From CAYJHC01 sp964369465 (GTDB taxonomy: Bacteria; Bacillota; Clostridia; Peptostreptococcales; Anaerovoracaceae), in NCBI GenBank assembly GCA_964369465.1, contig CAYJEX010000009.1, forward strand, positions 1-60,297: a stretch of DNA of 60,297 nucleotides, in the 5' to 3' direction. The notes under the pieces are model-generated. The model made no database searches. It was not told the origin of the DNA and was given only the letters and a program-made list of their open reading frames with translations. Positions 19,101 to 34,100 of the stretch are shown piece after piece (position 1 is the first letter of the stretch; each line of letters begins with the position of its first letter). Position numbers and translations under genes: made by a program.

Positions 19101-22100
19101 ATGGAACGTTTCCAAATCATCCACCAAACCCAGAAAACAAAGAAGCGATGGAATCAATTTGTACAAAAGTTATTTCTTCAAAGGCTGACCTAGGCATAAT
19201 ATTTGACACAGATGTGGATAGGTCTGCGGCGGTAGATCGTAAAGGAAGGCCTATTGGAAGGAATGAAATAGTAGCGCTTGCAGCGGCATTAGTTTCGGAA
19301 GAATGTCCTGAAACAACAGTTGTTACTGATAGCATAACTAGCGACCAACTCACAAAATTTATTGAAGAGGAATTAGGGCTTAAGCATTTGCGATATAAAA
19401 GGGGATATAAAAATGTTATTGATAAAGCTATCGAGTTAAATGAAGAAGGTGTTGATTCTAGGCTTGCAATTGAAACGTCCGGACATGCTGCATTTAAAGA
19501 AAATTATTTTTTAGATGATGGTGCATATTTGGCAACAAAAATAGTTATTGAAGCAGCAAAACTTTCGAAGTTGGACAAAGGAATCGATACTTTGATTGAG
19601 GGGTTAGAAAGGCCTGAAGAGTCTGTAGAATACAGAATAAAAATAAATAGAGATGAATTTGCTGAATATGCAAAAGAACTTTTTGACGATATTCTAGATT
19701 GGGCGATAAGAGAAGAGGGCGTAGCGGTTGTAAGCCCGAATTTTGAAGGTGTAAGAATTAATTTTGACAAAAATAATGGAAATGGATGGTGTTTAATTAG
19801 AATGTCATTGCATGATCCACTGTTGCCTCTAAATGTAGAATCAAATGAAAAGGATGGTTGTAAAAAGATAATATCCAAACTGAAACCAATTTTGGAAGAA
19901 TATAAAGATTTAGAAACAGGGCTTCTCTAGCCCTGTTTTTTAAAAATCGGTTTATATTTTTTCGGGATTATTTGGAGTTACATATATAGTTTTATTGTCT
20001 GTAAATGTAACCATCCCAGGTTTGCCGCTACTTAATTTTTTAATGTATTTCACGTAAGTGTAATCTACAGGTACGTTTTCAGAAGTAGAAGCTTTGCTGA
20101 AATATGCAGCAATTTGTGCTGTTTCAATTATATCTTTTTCAGACGGAATCTCACCATCTAGCTTGAGGATGACGTGTGAGCCAGGAATATCTTTTGTATG
20201 AAACCATAAATCTTTTCTGCCTGCAACAGTAAAAGTTATATGCTCGTTTTCTTTATTATTTTTACCAACAAAGATATCTTTTCTGGAAGAAGTCATAAAT
20301 TTATAAGGCGAAAACTTTTGTTTCTTTTTAGTGTTTGATTTTGCTTTTACAGTTCGTAAAAGCTGGTTTTCTACCATTTCTTCTTTGATCAAAGCGATTT
20401 CATCTGGAGATTTAGTCATCTCTAGGAATGCAAGTACGCTATCTAAATACTTCAATTCTTCTATAGCTTTTTGTAGTTGTTTGCTTTTTTCTTCTACGGC
20501 TTTTCTTGCTTTTGTATATCTTTTAAAATAAGATTGTGCATTTTTTGATGGTGATATTTTAATGTCTAAAGGGATAATAACTTTGGAGTTGTCGTAATAA
20601 TTTACAACCTCTACTTCTTTATCTCCTGCTTTGAATAGGTGTAAATTTGCCATAAGCAATTCTCCGTATACACGAAGATGCTCTGAATCGATAGCGATTT
20701 CTATTTCGTTTGCAAGTTTCCCTTTTTTCGATGAGGTTTTTCTGATCTGAGATTTAATATTACGTGTTAATCCCATAATCTCTTGATCCAGCTTGTTGGA
20801 AGAAGTTCTAGATAAATAATAATAATCCAAAGCCTCACTTATGTTTGAAAACTCTTTTTTTGAGAGGGCATTATATATGTCCAAGTTAACAATATGAAAA
20901 TCTTTAGGGGACATATCAGAGTTTAACCAAACAGTGGGATTGTAATTTTCAGAATCAATATTTGTGCAATACTCAGCCAATTTTTCTAAAGAATGCTGTT
21001 CAGAAGATAATTGCACTGCAATAGCTTTTGAAATTCCTTGAAAGTATGAGAAAAGAAATTTATCGTCAAAGAAAGAAGGGTCATCATTTTTTGTTGAAGG
21101 AATTTCAAATTTGTTTAGCAGATTTGAAATATTTTCTTCAAAACTAGCTTTTGGAGTTTTGGCCAATAGAAAATTTTTGTAAGATACTTTGTCTTTTGTT
21201 GGAGGGTATTCATATGGCTGTCCGGGCAGAATAATTCTATCTGTAGTAGAATCTAAGGAGCTTCTCTTGATACTATCTAACACTTTTCCCTCTGAGAATT
21301 CTGTAAGGTTTAGGCAATCTTGAACAAGCAAAATATTGCTATATCTTCCCATTAATTCGACAATAATTTTTTTTGACGAGATTTCTCCAAGCTCATCCAG
21401 TCCTTCTGTTGAAATTTCTAGAACCCTTTCAGATTCGTATTGAGAAACAGAAAGAATTCGATTTCCTTGTAAATGTTTTCTGAATAGCATGCAAAGTGCA
21501 GATGGAGTAGTGGGGTTTTCGTAATTTGTGCTTGTGAAATAAACTCCCGGATGGTCGCTATTGCAAGACAATAGAAGTTTTCTATTCCCTAAGGGAGTTT
21601 TTATTGATAATACAAGTAAATACTTATCAGGTTGATGTATTTTATCTATACGACAACCTGTGAGTGATGTGTTTAATTCTTTTGAAAGTGCGTGAATCAC
21701 TAGTCCATCTAATGCCATGAAACCTCCTAAATATGATATAATAATATAGTATCATAAAAACAAGTTGTGAGTTAGTAAATATTGTAAATAATATAAAATA
21801 CGGAGATGAAAGAAATGATAAGAAGCATGACGGGATACGGCAAGGGATATTACTCTGATGAGAAAAGGAATGTTACGGTTGAAATTAAATCTGTTAACCA
21901 TAGGTATTTAGACATGAACGTAAAAATGTCTAGAAAGTACGGATTTGCTGAAGAATATATAAAAAGTATTTTGAAAGGATTCGTATCAAGAGGGAAAATA
22001 GATATTTCTATTCAAGTTGATAATATTGCAGAGGGTGAGACGGAAGTTTCGCTTAATTCTGCATTGGCTATAGAATATGTAAAAGCATTGGATTTGTTAA

Positions 22101-25100
22101 AACAGTCAGTTACAGAGTATTACGGTGAAGCTGAAATGAGAAGGCGAGAAGAAAGCGATTCTATTTTCTTAGCAAATTTTTCGGGAATGATGGGGCAGAA
22201 GCAAGCTGTATCGGTGAATGAGATAAAGTTAGAGCATATTGCAGGACTGCCAGAAGTTATCACTACGTTGCCTAGTCAAATTAATGAGGAGGAAATAAAG
22301 AAGGCAATTAAAGTTTCGCTAGAAAGTGCTGCCAAAGCGTTGATCGAAATGAGTTCTATTGAAGGGGAGAACCTTGCAAAAGATATTAAAGAAAGAACAA
22401 AGAGAATAGCCGAGTGGACAGAGGATATAAACTTAAAATCGGATGGATTAATTGAAGTTTATAGGGAAAAACTATTAAAAAGAATAGAAAACATTTTGGA
22501 GGGGCATGTAGAAATCCCAGAAGAAAGAATAGCAATTGAAGCAGCAATTGTTGCAGATAAATCAAATGTGATGGAAGAAATAGTTAGGCTGAGAAGCCAT
22601 CTTGATCAAATTAATAATATACTAGAAAATGCGGAAAAGGAAAAAGGAAAAAAAATAGATTTTATTGTTCAAGAACTTAATAGAGAAACTAATACAATAG
22701 GGTCAAAAACAAACGAATTAGAAGTTACAAATATAATTATTGAAATGAAGAGTGAAATAGAAAAAATAAGAGAACAAATTCAAAATATTCAGTAGGCAGT
22801 TTATAGAAGACAGGAGAGAATGATGAACAATAAGCAATTGGAAAAAACAATAAAAGAAACATACGATGGTTTGCAATTAAATAATTTTGGTACGCTTGGG
22901 CATAAAGAGGAGAAGTTATTCGAAGAACCTATTGTTGGCGTAGTTAGTGGAGCAGATGATTACTATAAGTTTTTGAAAGAACATATTGGGGATTTTCATT
23001 GGTCTCCAAAAGAAGTGCTGGGTCTAAAATATAATACAGATGATATTAAAAATGAAAATATAAGGATAATATCAATGGTTTTTCCTCAAACAGAAAAGAC
23101 AAGATTGGCACAAAGAAAAGCTATTGAATTTCCATCAGATAATTGGTTAGTCTCAAGGGGAGAATGGGAGCCAATGATGAAAGAGTTTAGTGGAAAATTG
23201 ATAAGTTGTTTAGAAAGTAAAGGTTATAAGGCTGTCTCAATTGATCTTCAGCCAGAGTTCCAGCGAGAAGTATCCAAAAATTTAGGAATTTCATCTAGAT
23301 GGTCGCATAGACATACGGCTTATGCTGCAGGTTTAGCAACGTTCAGCTTGACAGATGCACTTATAACGGAAAAAGGAATGGCAGTTAGGCTTTCTACTAC
23401 AGTATTGGAGATTAGACCTGATGATGATATAGTGCCGACGTGTACGAAAGAAACAAGACCAGGCCACTATGATTGGTGCCTTCATTATAAAAGTGGAACT
23501 TGTGGAGCGTGCATAAAACGATGTCCATGCGATGCTATTACAAAAAATGGTCATGATAAGGAACTGTGTTCTCGATATGAAGATGCTTGCATGCCAAACT
23601 GGCCAAAACATATAGATAAAGGGAATTATATATTTGGGTGTGGTTTGTGTCAGGCAAAAACACCTTGCGAATATAAGAAACCATAATCTTGAGGGCGAGA
23701 TGCCCTCTTTCTTTTTGAAAAATAATTCGAAATCAAAATCATAAAAATATAAGACAATTTAAAAAAAATAAGGTAATATATAAGTGTGAGTTACTCAAAC
23801 TGTTGTGTTCAAACTACAAAAGAAAGCGAGAGTTTAATGTCAAAAAAAAACAATATAATAAGAATTTATGTTGAAAAAAAAAGTGAATATGCTTTTGAAG
23901 AAGAGAGAATTTTTGAAGAACTGAAAAAAACATTTAATGTTACTGGATTGAAAAACGTTAGAATATTTAATAGGTATGATATTGATGGTGTAGATCATAC
24001 CACATTTGAAAAAGTGAAATGTGGGATTTTTTCGGAAAACCCTATTGATGATGTTTTTGAAGAAAAAATGCCAAAAGAAGTAGTGTCAAACAAAACAGGA
24101 AATATATGGGAAAATCTTATTATTCCATTAGAATATTTGCCTGGACAATATGATCAGAGAGCAGATTCGGCGATGCAGTGTATTAAACTTGTTAATCCCG
24201 AAATCGATTCTATTGTAAAATACACAAAAATAATATTTCTAGCAGGAATGATAGAAGACGAACATATAAAATCAATCAAGGAATATTTTATTAATCCAGT
24301 TGATTCTCAAGAAGCAAAGATGGGGAAACCAACAACGCTAGAAATGGAAACCTTGCCTCTTCAAGACATAAAAATATGGGAAGGATTTATTAATAAAACA
24401 GATAAAGAATTAAAGGCCTTTAGAGAAAGGCAAGGATTCGCTATGAGTGATGAGGATATTAAACATGTCCTCAATTATTTTTTGATGGAAGAAAAAAGAA
24501 ATCCAACAGAAACAGAGCTTAGAGTTATTGACACATATTGGTCTGATCACTGTAGGCATACAACATTCAATGCCGAAATAGTTGAAATGGAATTTGACAA
24601 TGAAAAATATTCAGATATTGTAAATAATGCTTTTCAAGAATATTTGTCTGTTCGAAAAAAAGTGTATGACGAAGTGCCAAAACCTATTTCGCTTATGGAT
24701 GTGGCAACTATAGGGGCGAAATATTTAAAGAAAGAGAAAAAGGTATCTGATATAGATGAGTCAGAAGAAATAAACGCGTGTAGCATTAAAATTAAAGCTG
24801 AGATAGATGGTAAAGAAGAGGATTGGTTGATAATGTTCAAAAATGAAACACATAATCATCCAACGGAAATAGAACCATTTGGTGGAGCGGCAACGTGTCT
24901 AGGTGGAGCGATAAGAGATCCATTATCGGGAAGGGCGTATGTATATCAGGCGATGAGAGTTACTGGGGCAGGAGATCCTACAAAATCAATTTCAGAAACA
25001 GTAAAGGGGAAGTTGCCGCAATCAAAAATATGTAAAGAAGCTACAAAAGGGTATAGTTCTTATGGGAATCAAATTGGACTGGCAACGGGACTAGTTGATG

Positions 25101-28100
25101 AAATATATCATGAAGGGTACGTTGCGAAAAGAATGGAAGTAGGGGCTGTAATGGCAGCCGTGCCATCTTCGCATGTTAATAGGGTACGTCCTGAAGAGGG
25201 CGATATTGTTGTTCTGCTAGGTGGAAGAACAGGTAGAGATGGAGTTGGAGGAGCGACAGGATCATCAAAAGAACATACGGAAGGATCGATTTTGGAATGT
25301 TCTGCGGAAGTTCAAAAGGGGAATCCTCCAGTAGAGAGAAACCTTCAAAGGATGTTCAGAAGGAAAGAGGTTTCTGTTCTTATAAAAAGATGTAATGATT
25401 TTGGAGCGGGTGGTGTTTCTGTGGCGGTAGGCGAACTTGCAGATAGCTTGCATATTTATCTTGATAAAGTGCCCAAGAAGTATGATGGACTTACAGGAAC
25501 GGAACTAGCAATTTCTGAATCACAAGAAAGAATGGCAATAGTTATAGATGAAAAAAACAAAGATTTGATCTATAAGTATGCTAATGAAGAAAATATAGAA
25601 GCTACGGAAATTGCTAAAATTACAGATTCTGGTCGAATGGTAATGGAGTGGAGAGGGAAGGAAATATTTAATATTTCCAGAAAATTTTTAGATTCTAATG
25701 GAGCAAGGCAAACTGCAAAGGTAAAAATTGAACAGCAAAAATTTCATGAAGATAAATATCAAGAATTTATAAAATGTAATAACGAAACAGTTTTAGAGAA
25801 GAGCAATAAAATTGAGAAAAGTAATGTTAGTTCACAGGAAAGTTCTATTTTTGAGATTCTCAGTGATATTAATTGTTGTAGTAAAAGAGGGCTTATCGAA
25901 AATTTCGATAGCACAATAGGTGCTGGAACTGTAGTTATGCCATTAGGTGGGGAAAATCAACTTACTCCAGCGATTGGAATGGTTGCAAAACTCCCTTTAA
26001 TTTCAGGAAAAACTGATAATGTGACGATAATGACGTATGGGTTTGACCCGTATTTGTCAGAGATTAGCCCATTTCATGGAGGTTACTATGCTGTTATTGA
26101 CTCAGTAACAAAAATTGTAGCATTAGGAGGGAAATATAAAGAGGCTAGGCTTTCTCTTCAAAATTATTTTGAAAAACTAGGGGAAGATCCTGCAAAGTGG
26201 GGAAAACCAATGGCAGCACAATTAGGAGCGTTAAAAGCACAAATAGCGTTAGAAACGCCTGCTATTGGAGGTAAAGATAGTATGTCAGGGACTTTTAATG
26301 ATATTAATGTTCCTCCTACACTTATTTCTTTTGCTGTTGCAACTGGAAAAGGAAGTAATACAGTCACTAACGAATTCAAAAAACCAGATAGTAAGATAAT
26401 TATGGTATCGCCAACAAAAGGGGAAGATGGACTACTCGACTTGGAAGAGTATAAAAAGTTGATGACAAAAGTTTCCAACATGATAGAAAAAGAACAAGTA
26501 TTGGCAAGTAACACCATCTCTTATGGGGGGATAGCTTGTGCTATTGTAAAAATGTCTGCTGGAAATAATATCGGCGCAAAAATTAACGACATTCCTTTTG
26601 AAAAAATGATAGACCCAGAATATGGAAGTTTGATTTTAGAAATTTCTAAAGAATTGAAAATCGATAGTATTTTTGAAAAGAGTGAGTATATAGAAGTAGG
26701 AAAAACCACAAAAGAAGAAAAGATCTTCTTCTTTGAAAATGGAGAAATAAAGGAATACAGGATAGATGATCTTGTCAAAATATGGAGCGAAAAATTAAAA
26801 GATATATATCCAACAGATGTTAATTTCTCTTCTAAGAATAAAGAAAATAGTGTTGAAAAAATAAATGAGACTAAAAAATCTTTATTGGAAGCAAATGTGA
26901 ATATTAGAACGGTAAAACCGAAAATAATTATACCTACATTTCCAGGTACAAACTGCGAAATAGATACAATGAGAGCGTTTGAAGCAGCAGGTGGAGATGC
27001 AAGAATAGAAATAATTAAGAATTTGTCTACAGAAACGTTATTGCGATCAATTGAGTCGCTATCTAACAGAATAAATGAAAGCCAAATTATTATGTTACCA
27101 GGAGGATTTAGTGGTGGCGATGAACCTGATGGTTCTGCGAAATTTATCACTGCTATTTTTAATAACGAAATGATAAGAGAGGCTACGATTAATTTGTTGG
27201 ATAGAGGAGGGTTGATCCTTGGAATCTGCAATGGATTTCAAGCGTTAATAAAACTTGGGCTTTTGACAGAAGGTAAAATAACATTACAGAATGAAAATTC
27301 TCCTACTCTAACACATAATAAAATAGGTAGGCATATGTCAAAGCTTGTGAGGACGCGGATTGTAAATAATCATTCACCTTGGTTGCGAAAAGTAAATATA
27401 GAAGACATTCATACTGTGGCTATCTCACATGGCGAAGGGAGATTTGTTGCTAATCCAGATGTGATAAACTCTTTGATTTCTAAAGGACAAATCGCAACCC
27501 AATACGTTGATTTGAAGGGCAATCCGTCTATGGATATAGATGTCAATCCAAATTATTCGACGATGGCAATTGAAGGAATAACTTCAGAAGATGGAAGAAT
27601 ATTTGGGAAAATGGGTCATTCAGAAAGAATTGGTGACAATCTTTACAAAAATATACCAGGGAATTACGATCAACAAATTTTCAAAAGCGGGATAGAGTTT
27701 TTGAGGAAGTAAATATAAGAATTTTAAATACGAAATAATGAATCGAAAATAAGAAAAGGAGAAAACGATGAAAGTAGCTATAGTAATGGGGAGCAAGTCG
27801 GACTACCCTGTAGTAGAAAAAACAAATATGTTATTAGAAAAGTTTGGGGTGGAAACAGAAGTAAGAATTATTTCTGCCCATCGTACACCAAAAGTTGCAG
27901 AAGATTTTGCAACAACAGCTGAAGAAAGAGGGGTAGAGGTAATTGTTGCAGCAGCAGGGAAAGCTGCACACTTGGCAGGAGTATTGGCATCTCTTACGCC
28001 ATTACCTGTAATAGGAATTCCTATGAAATCAAGTACTATGGATGGCCTAGATTCTTTGTTATCTGTCGTTCAAATGCCTAAGGGAGTTCCAGTTGCAACT

Positions 28101-31100
28101 GTTGCGATAGATGGGGCAGAAAATGCTGCAATATTAGCAATACAGATACTTAGCATAAAATACCCTGAAATGAGAAATAAAATAAAGGAGTACAAGGAGA
28201 ATATGGCAAAGGAAGTTATTGCTATAGATGCAGAATTTAGAAAATAAATATAGTTCATTTGTATTTTAAAGAAAGGGAAAATATGAAAAAATTAGAAATG
28301 ATGTATGAAGGAAAAGCAAAAAAAGTATTTAAGACGGATGACCCTAAATTACTCATTGTAGATTATAAAGATGATGCAACTGCTTTTAATGGTGAAAAAA
28401 AAGGACAGATTTCTGGCAAGGGAGTTGTAAATAATGTGATGTCTAATATTATTTTTCAGGAGTTAGAGAAATCTGGAGTTCCAACTCACTTTGTAGAACA
28501 ACTATCTGAAAGAGAAACTGTAGTAAAGGCAGTAAAAATAATGCCTTTAGAAGTGATTGTTAGAAATGTTAGTGCAGGATCGTTTGCAAAACGGTATGGA
28601 GTTGATGAAGGCATAGTTTTTGACGAACCTTCCTTTGAATTCTCATATAAAAATGATGATCTAGGGGATCCGCTTATGTGTGAAACGCATGCTATAGCGT
28701 TAAAACTAGTCACTTTAGAGGAAATTGAAATAATTAGAAATTACACAATGAAAGTTAATGAAATATTAAAAGGATATTTTCTAGAAAAGGGGCTAAAACT
28801 TATAGACTTTAAAATAGAGTTTGGCAAGCACGATGGAAAAATAATTTTGGCAGATGAAATAAGCCCAGATACTTGTAGGTTATGGGATGTAGTAACGAAT
28901 GAAAAAATGGACAAAGATAGATTTAGAAGAGACTTAGGTAATGTTGAGCAAACATATCAAGATGTACTTGAAAGAATCAAAAAGTAAGAAGCAAAAGGTA
29001 AAAGAAAATAGAGAGAGGCAACTATGAGTAGAGGAATAACATATAAAGACGCAGGAGTAGACACAAAAGAGGGTGAGCGTGCAGTTGGGTTGATGAAATC
29101 GCATGTAAAAAAAACATTTACACCGGCCGTTCTCACAGGTTTAGGTAGCTTTGGCGGCTTGTTTAAACCAGATATTTCAGGTATGAAAGAACCAGTTTTG
29201 GTGTCAGGAGCCGATGGTGTTGGAACGAAACTAAAAATAGCGTTCGCACTTGATAAGCATGATACTGTAGGGATTGATTGCGTGGCAATGTGTGTAAATG
29301 ATATTTTGTGTCAAGGTGCTACTCCATTATTTTTCTTGGATTATATTGCGACAGGGAAAGTTACAGCAGAGAAAATAGAGCAAATTATAAAAGGGATTTC
29401 TGAAGGATGCATTCAAGGTCAATCGGCACTTCTTGGCGGAGAAACAGCAGAAATGCCGGGTTTTTATAATGACGGTGAATATGACATGGCGGGCTTTGCT
29501 GTAGGGATAGTTGATAGAGAAAAAATAATTACAGGAAAAGAAATAAAAGCGGGGGAGAAAATAATCGCACTTCTTTCTAGCGGGATTCATAGTAATGGAT
29601 ATTCGCTTGTAAGAAAAATTTTTCTTGAAGAAGAGAAAGAGCAAATTCTAGAGAAGCATATTGAAGAGTTGGGAATGACTTTAGGTGAAGCTCTTCTTGA
29701 ACCTACTCGTATCTATGCTAAACAATGCAAGGCACTATTTAATAAGGAAAATATAAATATTAGTGGAATAGTTCATGTAACAGGTGGTGGGTTTTATGAA
29801 AATATACCTAGAATTCTTCCACAAGGAATCGCTGTAAAAATTAATACGCAAGGTATTCCGCGAAATAAAATATTTGACATTATTCAAAAGAAGGGCAATG
29901 TCTCGATGAAGGAAATGTATTCGACATTTAACATGGGCGTAGGAATGTTGATGGTAATGGATGAAATTTCTGCGAAAAATGCACTAGATGCTATGGAGGA
30001 AATAGGAGAAAAAGCATATATAATAGGTGAGACTTTTGCAATAAACGAAAGTGTTACAAATAGAGAAGAAATTGTAAGCTTGGATATTGACGATTTAGTA
30101 TAAAGACAATAGAATCTGTTACGAATAGGAGCAAAAATGACAAAAGGAAAAATAGGGATTACTGTTTTGATTTCTGGCGGTGGGACAAACTTGCAAGCAA
30201 TAATAGATGCAATTGAAAGTGGATCACTTAAAACGGTGAAGATCGACCATGTGATATCTAGCAATGAAAATGCATATGGAAATTCTAGAGCAATAAAACA
30301 TAATATCCCATTATCAATTATTAAAAACCCTGATGAGATTTTAAGTGAGCTAAGAAAAACCAAGTCTGAACTTCTTGTGTTGGCAGGTTATTTAAAAGTT
30401 CTTCCTCCTTTATTTATAGAAGAGTATGAAGGCAAAATAATAAATATCCACCCGTCTCTTATTCCAAAACACTGTGGCAAAGGATTTTATGGAATGAAGG
30501 TACATGAATCTGTAATAGAGTCAGGAGATAAAATTACAGGTGCAACTGTTCATTTTGTAGATAAAGGAGTAGATACAGGTGAAATAATATTACAGAGAGA
30601 AGTTTTTGTGTTGGAAAACGATACAGCAGAAATTTTGGCAAAGAGAGTCTTGAAAATAGAGCATGAAATTCTTATTGAAGCAATAGAAAGGGTGGCAATT
30701 TAATGGGAGGAATATTTGGAGTTGTATCGAAAAATGACTGTGTGATGGATATATTTTTTGGAACGGATTATCACTCGCATCTAGGAACAAAAAATGCAGG
30801 GATGTGTATTTTAGAAAAAGAAGGATTTAACAGAGCTATTCATAGCATAAGCAATTCGCCTTTTCGTACTAAATTTGAGAGTGAATTAGAAAGTATGCAA
30901 GGTAATTGGGGGATTGGAGCAATTAGCGATGGAGACCCTCAGCCTCTTACAGCTAGAAGCCATCAAGGGAACTATGCTATTACTACTGTAGGAAGAATAA
31001 ATAACAAAGAAGAAATCATGAATGAGCTTCTTCGAGGTGATCATGGACATTTTATGACTATGTCACATGGAAAAATTAATAACACAGAGCTTGTAGCGGC

Positions 31101-34100
31101 GCTTGTTTCTACTGGAAGAAATATTAAAGAGGGGATAAAAATAGCACAAGATAAAGTAGAAGGTTCGCTAACGATGCTTGTTTTAACAGAAGAGGGTCTT
31201 TATGCTGCAAGAGACAAATATGGAAGGACGCCGCTTATTATTGGAGAAAAAGACGGAGAGAGTTTTTGTGCGGCTTCAGAGTCTTTTGCATTTATAAATA
31301 TAGGATATAAATACAAACGAGAATTAAAACCTGGAGAGATAGCGCTTATTACTTCGGAGGGAGATAAAACGATAAGAGAGCCAGGCGAGAAGATGCGTAT
31401 TTGCACATTTTTATGGACATATTTTGGATATACAACATCAATATATGAAGGCAAAAATGTTGAGTATGTGAGAAATAATAATGGGGCACTTTTAGCACAA
31501 TCAGATAAAGATAGAGGGACGTTTCCAGAAGTTGATTACGTTGCAGGAGTACCAGATAGTGGAGTTGCCCATGCACTTGGATACTCTAATGGATCAAAGA
31601 TACCTTATGCTAGACCTTTGATAAAATACACGCCTACGTGGCCGCGGAGCTTTATGCCTCAGGTTCAAAAGGCAAGAAATTTGATTGCTAAAATGAAACT
31701 GATTCCTGTATTTAAACTTATTGATGGAAAGAAGTTTATTCTTGTAGATGATTCTATTGTGAGAGGAACTCAAATGTCAGAAACAGTAGATTTTTTACAT
31801 GAAAACGGAGCTAAAGAAATTCATGTTCGCTCTGCTTGTCCACCTATTATGTATGGATGCAAGTATTTGAATTTTTCTCGGAGTGTGAGCGATATGGACT
31901 TAATAACCAGAAGAGTAATTGTAGAACTGGAAGGTCTATTTATACAAAAAGAAAACGAAGAAATTTTGCCGAATGCGGGTAAGAAAAATAGACGAGGGAT
32001 TGGAATAGATGACTGTGTGAATGTTGAAATACCACAGGAAGTCCTAGATAAATATTGTGATTACAGTACTAATGAATACAAAAATATGGTAGAACGAATA
32101 AAAGAAATTTTGAGATTTGACAGTTTAGGATTTCAAAGACTAGAAGATGTAAAAGAAGCGGTTGGAATTGATAGTTGTAAATTATGTACTTACTGCTGGG
32201 ACGGAAAAGAGTAAGGCGAAAAGAAGTATAGAGGAGAGGCTTATATGAGGGCTTTGATTAGTGTATCGGACAAAACTGGAATAGTAGAATTTGCAAAGAA
32301 ATTGGAAGAATTAGGAGTTGAAATAATTTCGACAGGTGGAACATTTAATGCATTGAAAGAAGAAGGAATAAATGTTCAAAGTGTTTCGGATGTAACAGGA
32401 TTTCCTGAATGTTTAGATGGTAGAGTTAAAACTCTTCATCCAAATGTGCACGGAGGTATTTTGGCGAGAAGAGATATGGAAACGCATATGCAGCAAATAA
32501 AGGACCTTAAAATTACACCTATAGATATTGTGGCAATAAACCTTTATCCATTCAAGGAAACGATAAAAAAAACAGGAACTACTATGGAAGATGCTATAGA
32601 AAATATTGATATAGGGGGACCTGCTATGCTAAGGTCATCGGCAAAAAATCATAAAGATGTTACTGTGGTTTGCGAACCTACAGATTATGATGTTGTGATT
32701 GATCAGATTAAAGCCAAAGGACATGTGGATGACGAATTGAAATACAAACTTGCACTCAAAGTGTTTAGACATACATCAGCATATGATTGTATGATTGCTC
32801 AATACTTGGCAGATCAAATAGAACCCGAGTTTCCTGATAGTATAACTATGACATATGAAAAAATCCAAGACTTGAGATATGGCGAAAATTCTCATCAAAA
32901 CGCTGCACTTTATAAGGAGGTAATACCTTATAAAGGTGCTTTGGTTAATGCTGTACAGCTTCACGGTAAAGAATTGTCATATAATAACATTAATGATGCA
33001 AACGGTGCGATAGAAACATTAAAGGAATTTGACGAGCCTACTGTGGTTGCTGTTAAGCATGCAAATCCTTGTGGAGTAGGAACGGATGAAAAATTAGTGT
33101 GTGCATATAAGAAAGCTCATGATTGTGATCCGATTTCAATATTTGGAGGAATTGTTGCGGCTAACAAGGAAGTAGATATAGATACTGCAATTGAAATAAA
33201 CAAAATATTTGTTGAGATATTAATTGCGCCAAGTTTTTCAGAAGAAGCTATGAAAATGTTAAAAAAGAAAGAAAACATTAGGATACTTCAACTTGAAGAT
33301 ATAATGGGTAAACCAAAAGGGAAAAGATTGGATCTCAAAAAAGTAAGTGGGGGAATTTTAATTCAAGACGCAGATGATTCGTTGATTGATAATGATAAAT
33401 TGAAATGTGTGACATTGGCAAATGTTGTAGACTCACAGATGAAAGACTTAGAGTTAGCTCTAAAAGTTGTAAAACATACTAAGTCTAATGGAATTGTGTT
33501 TGCAAAAAATGGAATGACCATTGCAATCGCACCAGGGCAAACAAATAGAATTTGGGCAGTAGAAAATTGCATCAAACAAGCTAACTTTGAACTTGAGGGA
33601 TGTGTTATGGCATCAGACGCGTTTTTTCCTTTCAGCGACTGCGTAGAAACTGCAGCAAAAGCGGGAATAAAAGCTATAATACAGCCAGGAGGATCAATCA
33701 GAGATCAAGAATCCATAGACAAAGCAAATGAACTAGGAGTCGCAATGGTATTTAGTGGATTGAGACATTTTTATCATTAAAAAATGAGAAGATTGTGTTT
33801 TGTTCAAGGTAAATTTTGATAAGAGAAATTGAAGAGGTGGGAATTGAAAGTATTAGTAATTGGAAGCGGAGGAAGGGAACACGCAATAATATGGAAGCTG
33901 AGAGAGTCTTCTAAAATTTCCAAGATATATTGTGCTCCAGGTAATGGGGGGATTTCACAGCTTTGCGAGTGCGTTGAAATTGAATCCGAAAATATTGATG
34001 AGTTGGTGAAATTCTCGAAAAAAAATAAAATAGATTTCGTTGTGGTTGGGCCAGAAGTTCCGCTTGCAATGGGTATTACAGATAGAATGGTAGAAGCAAA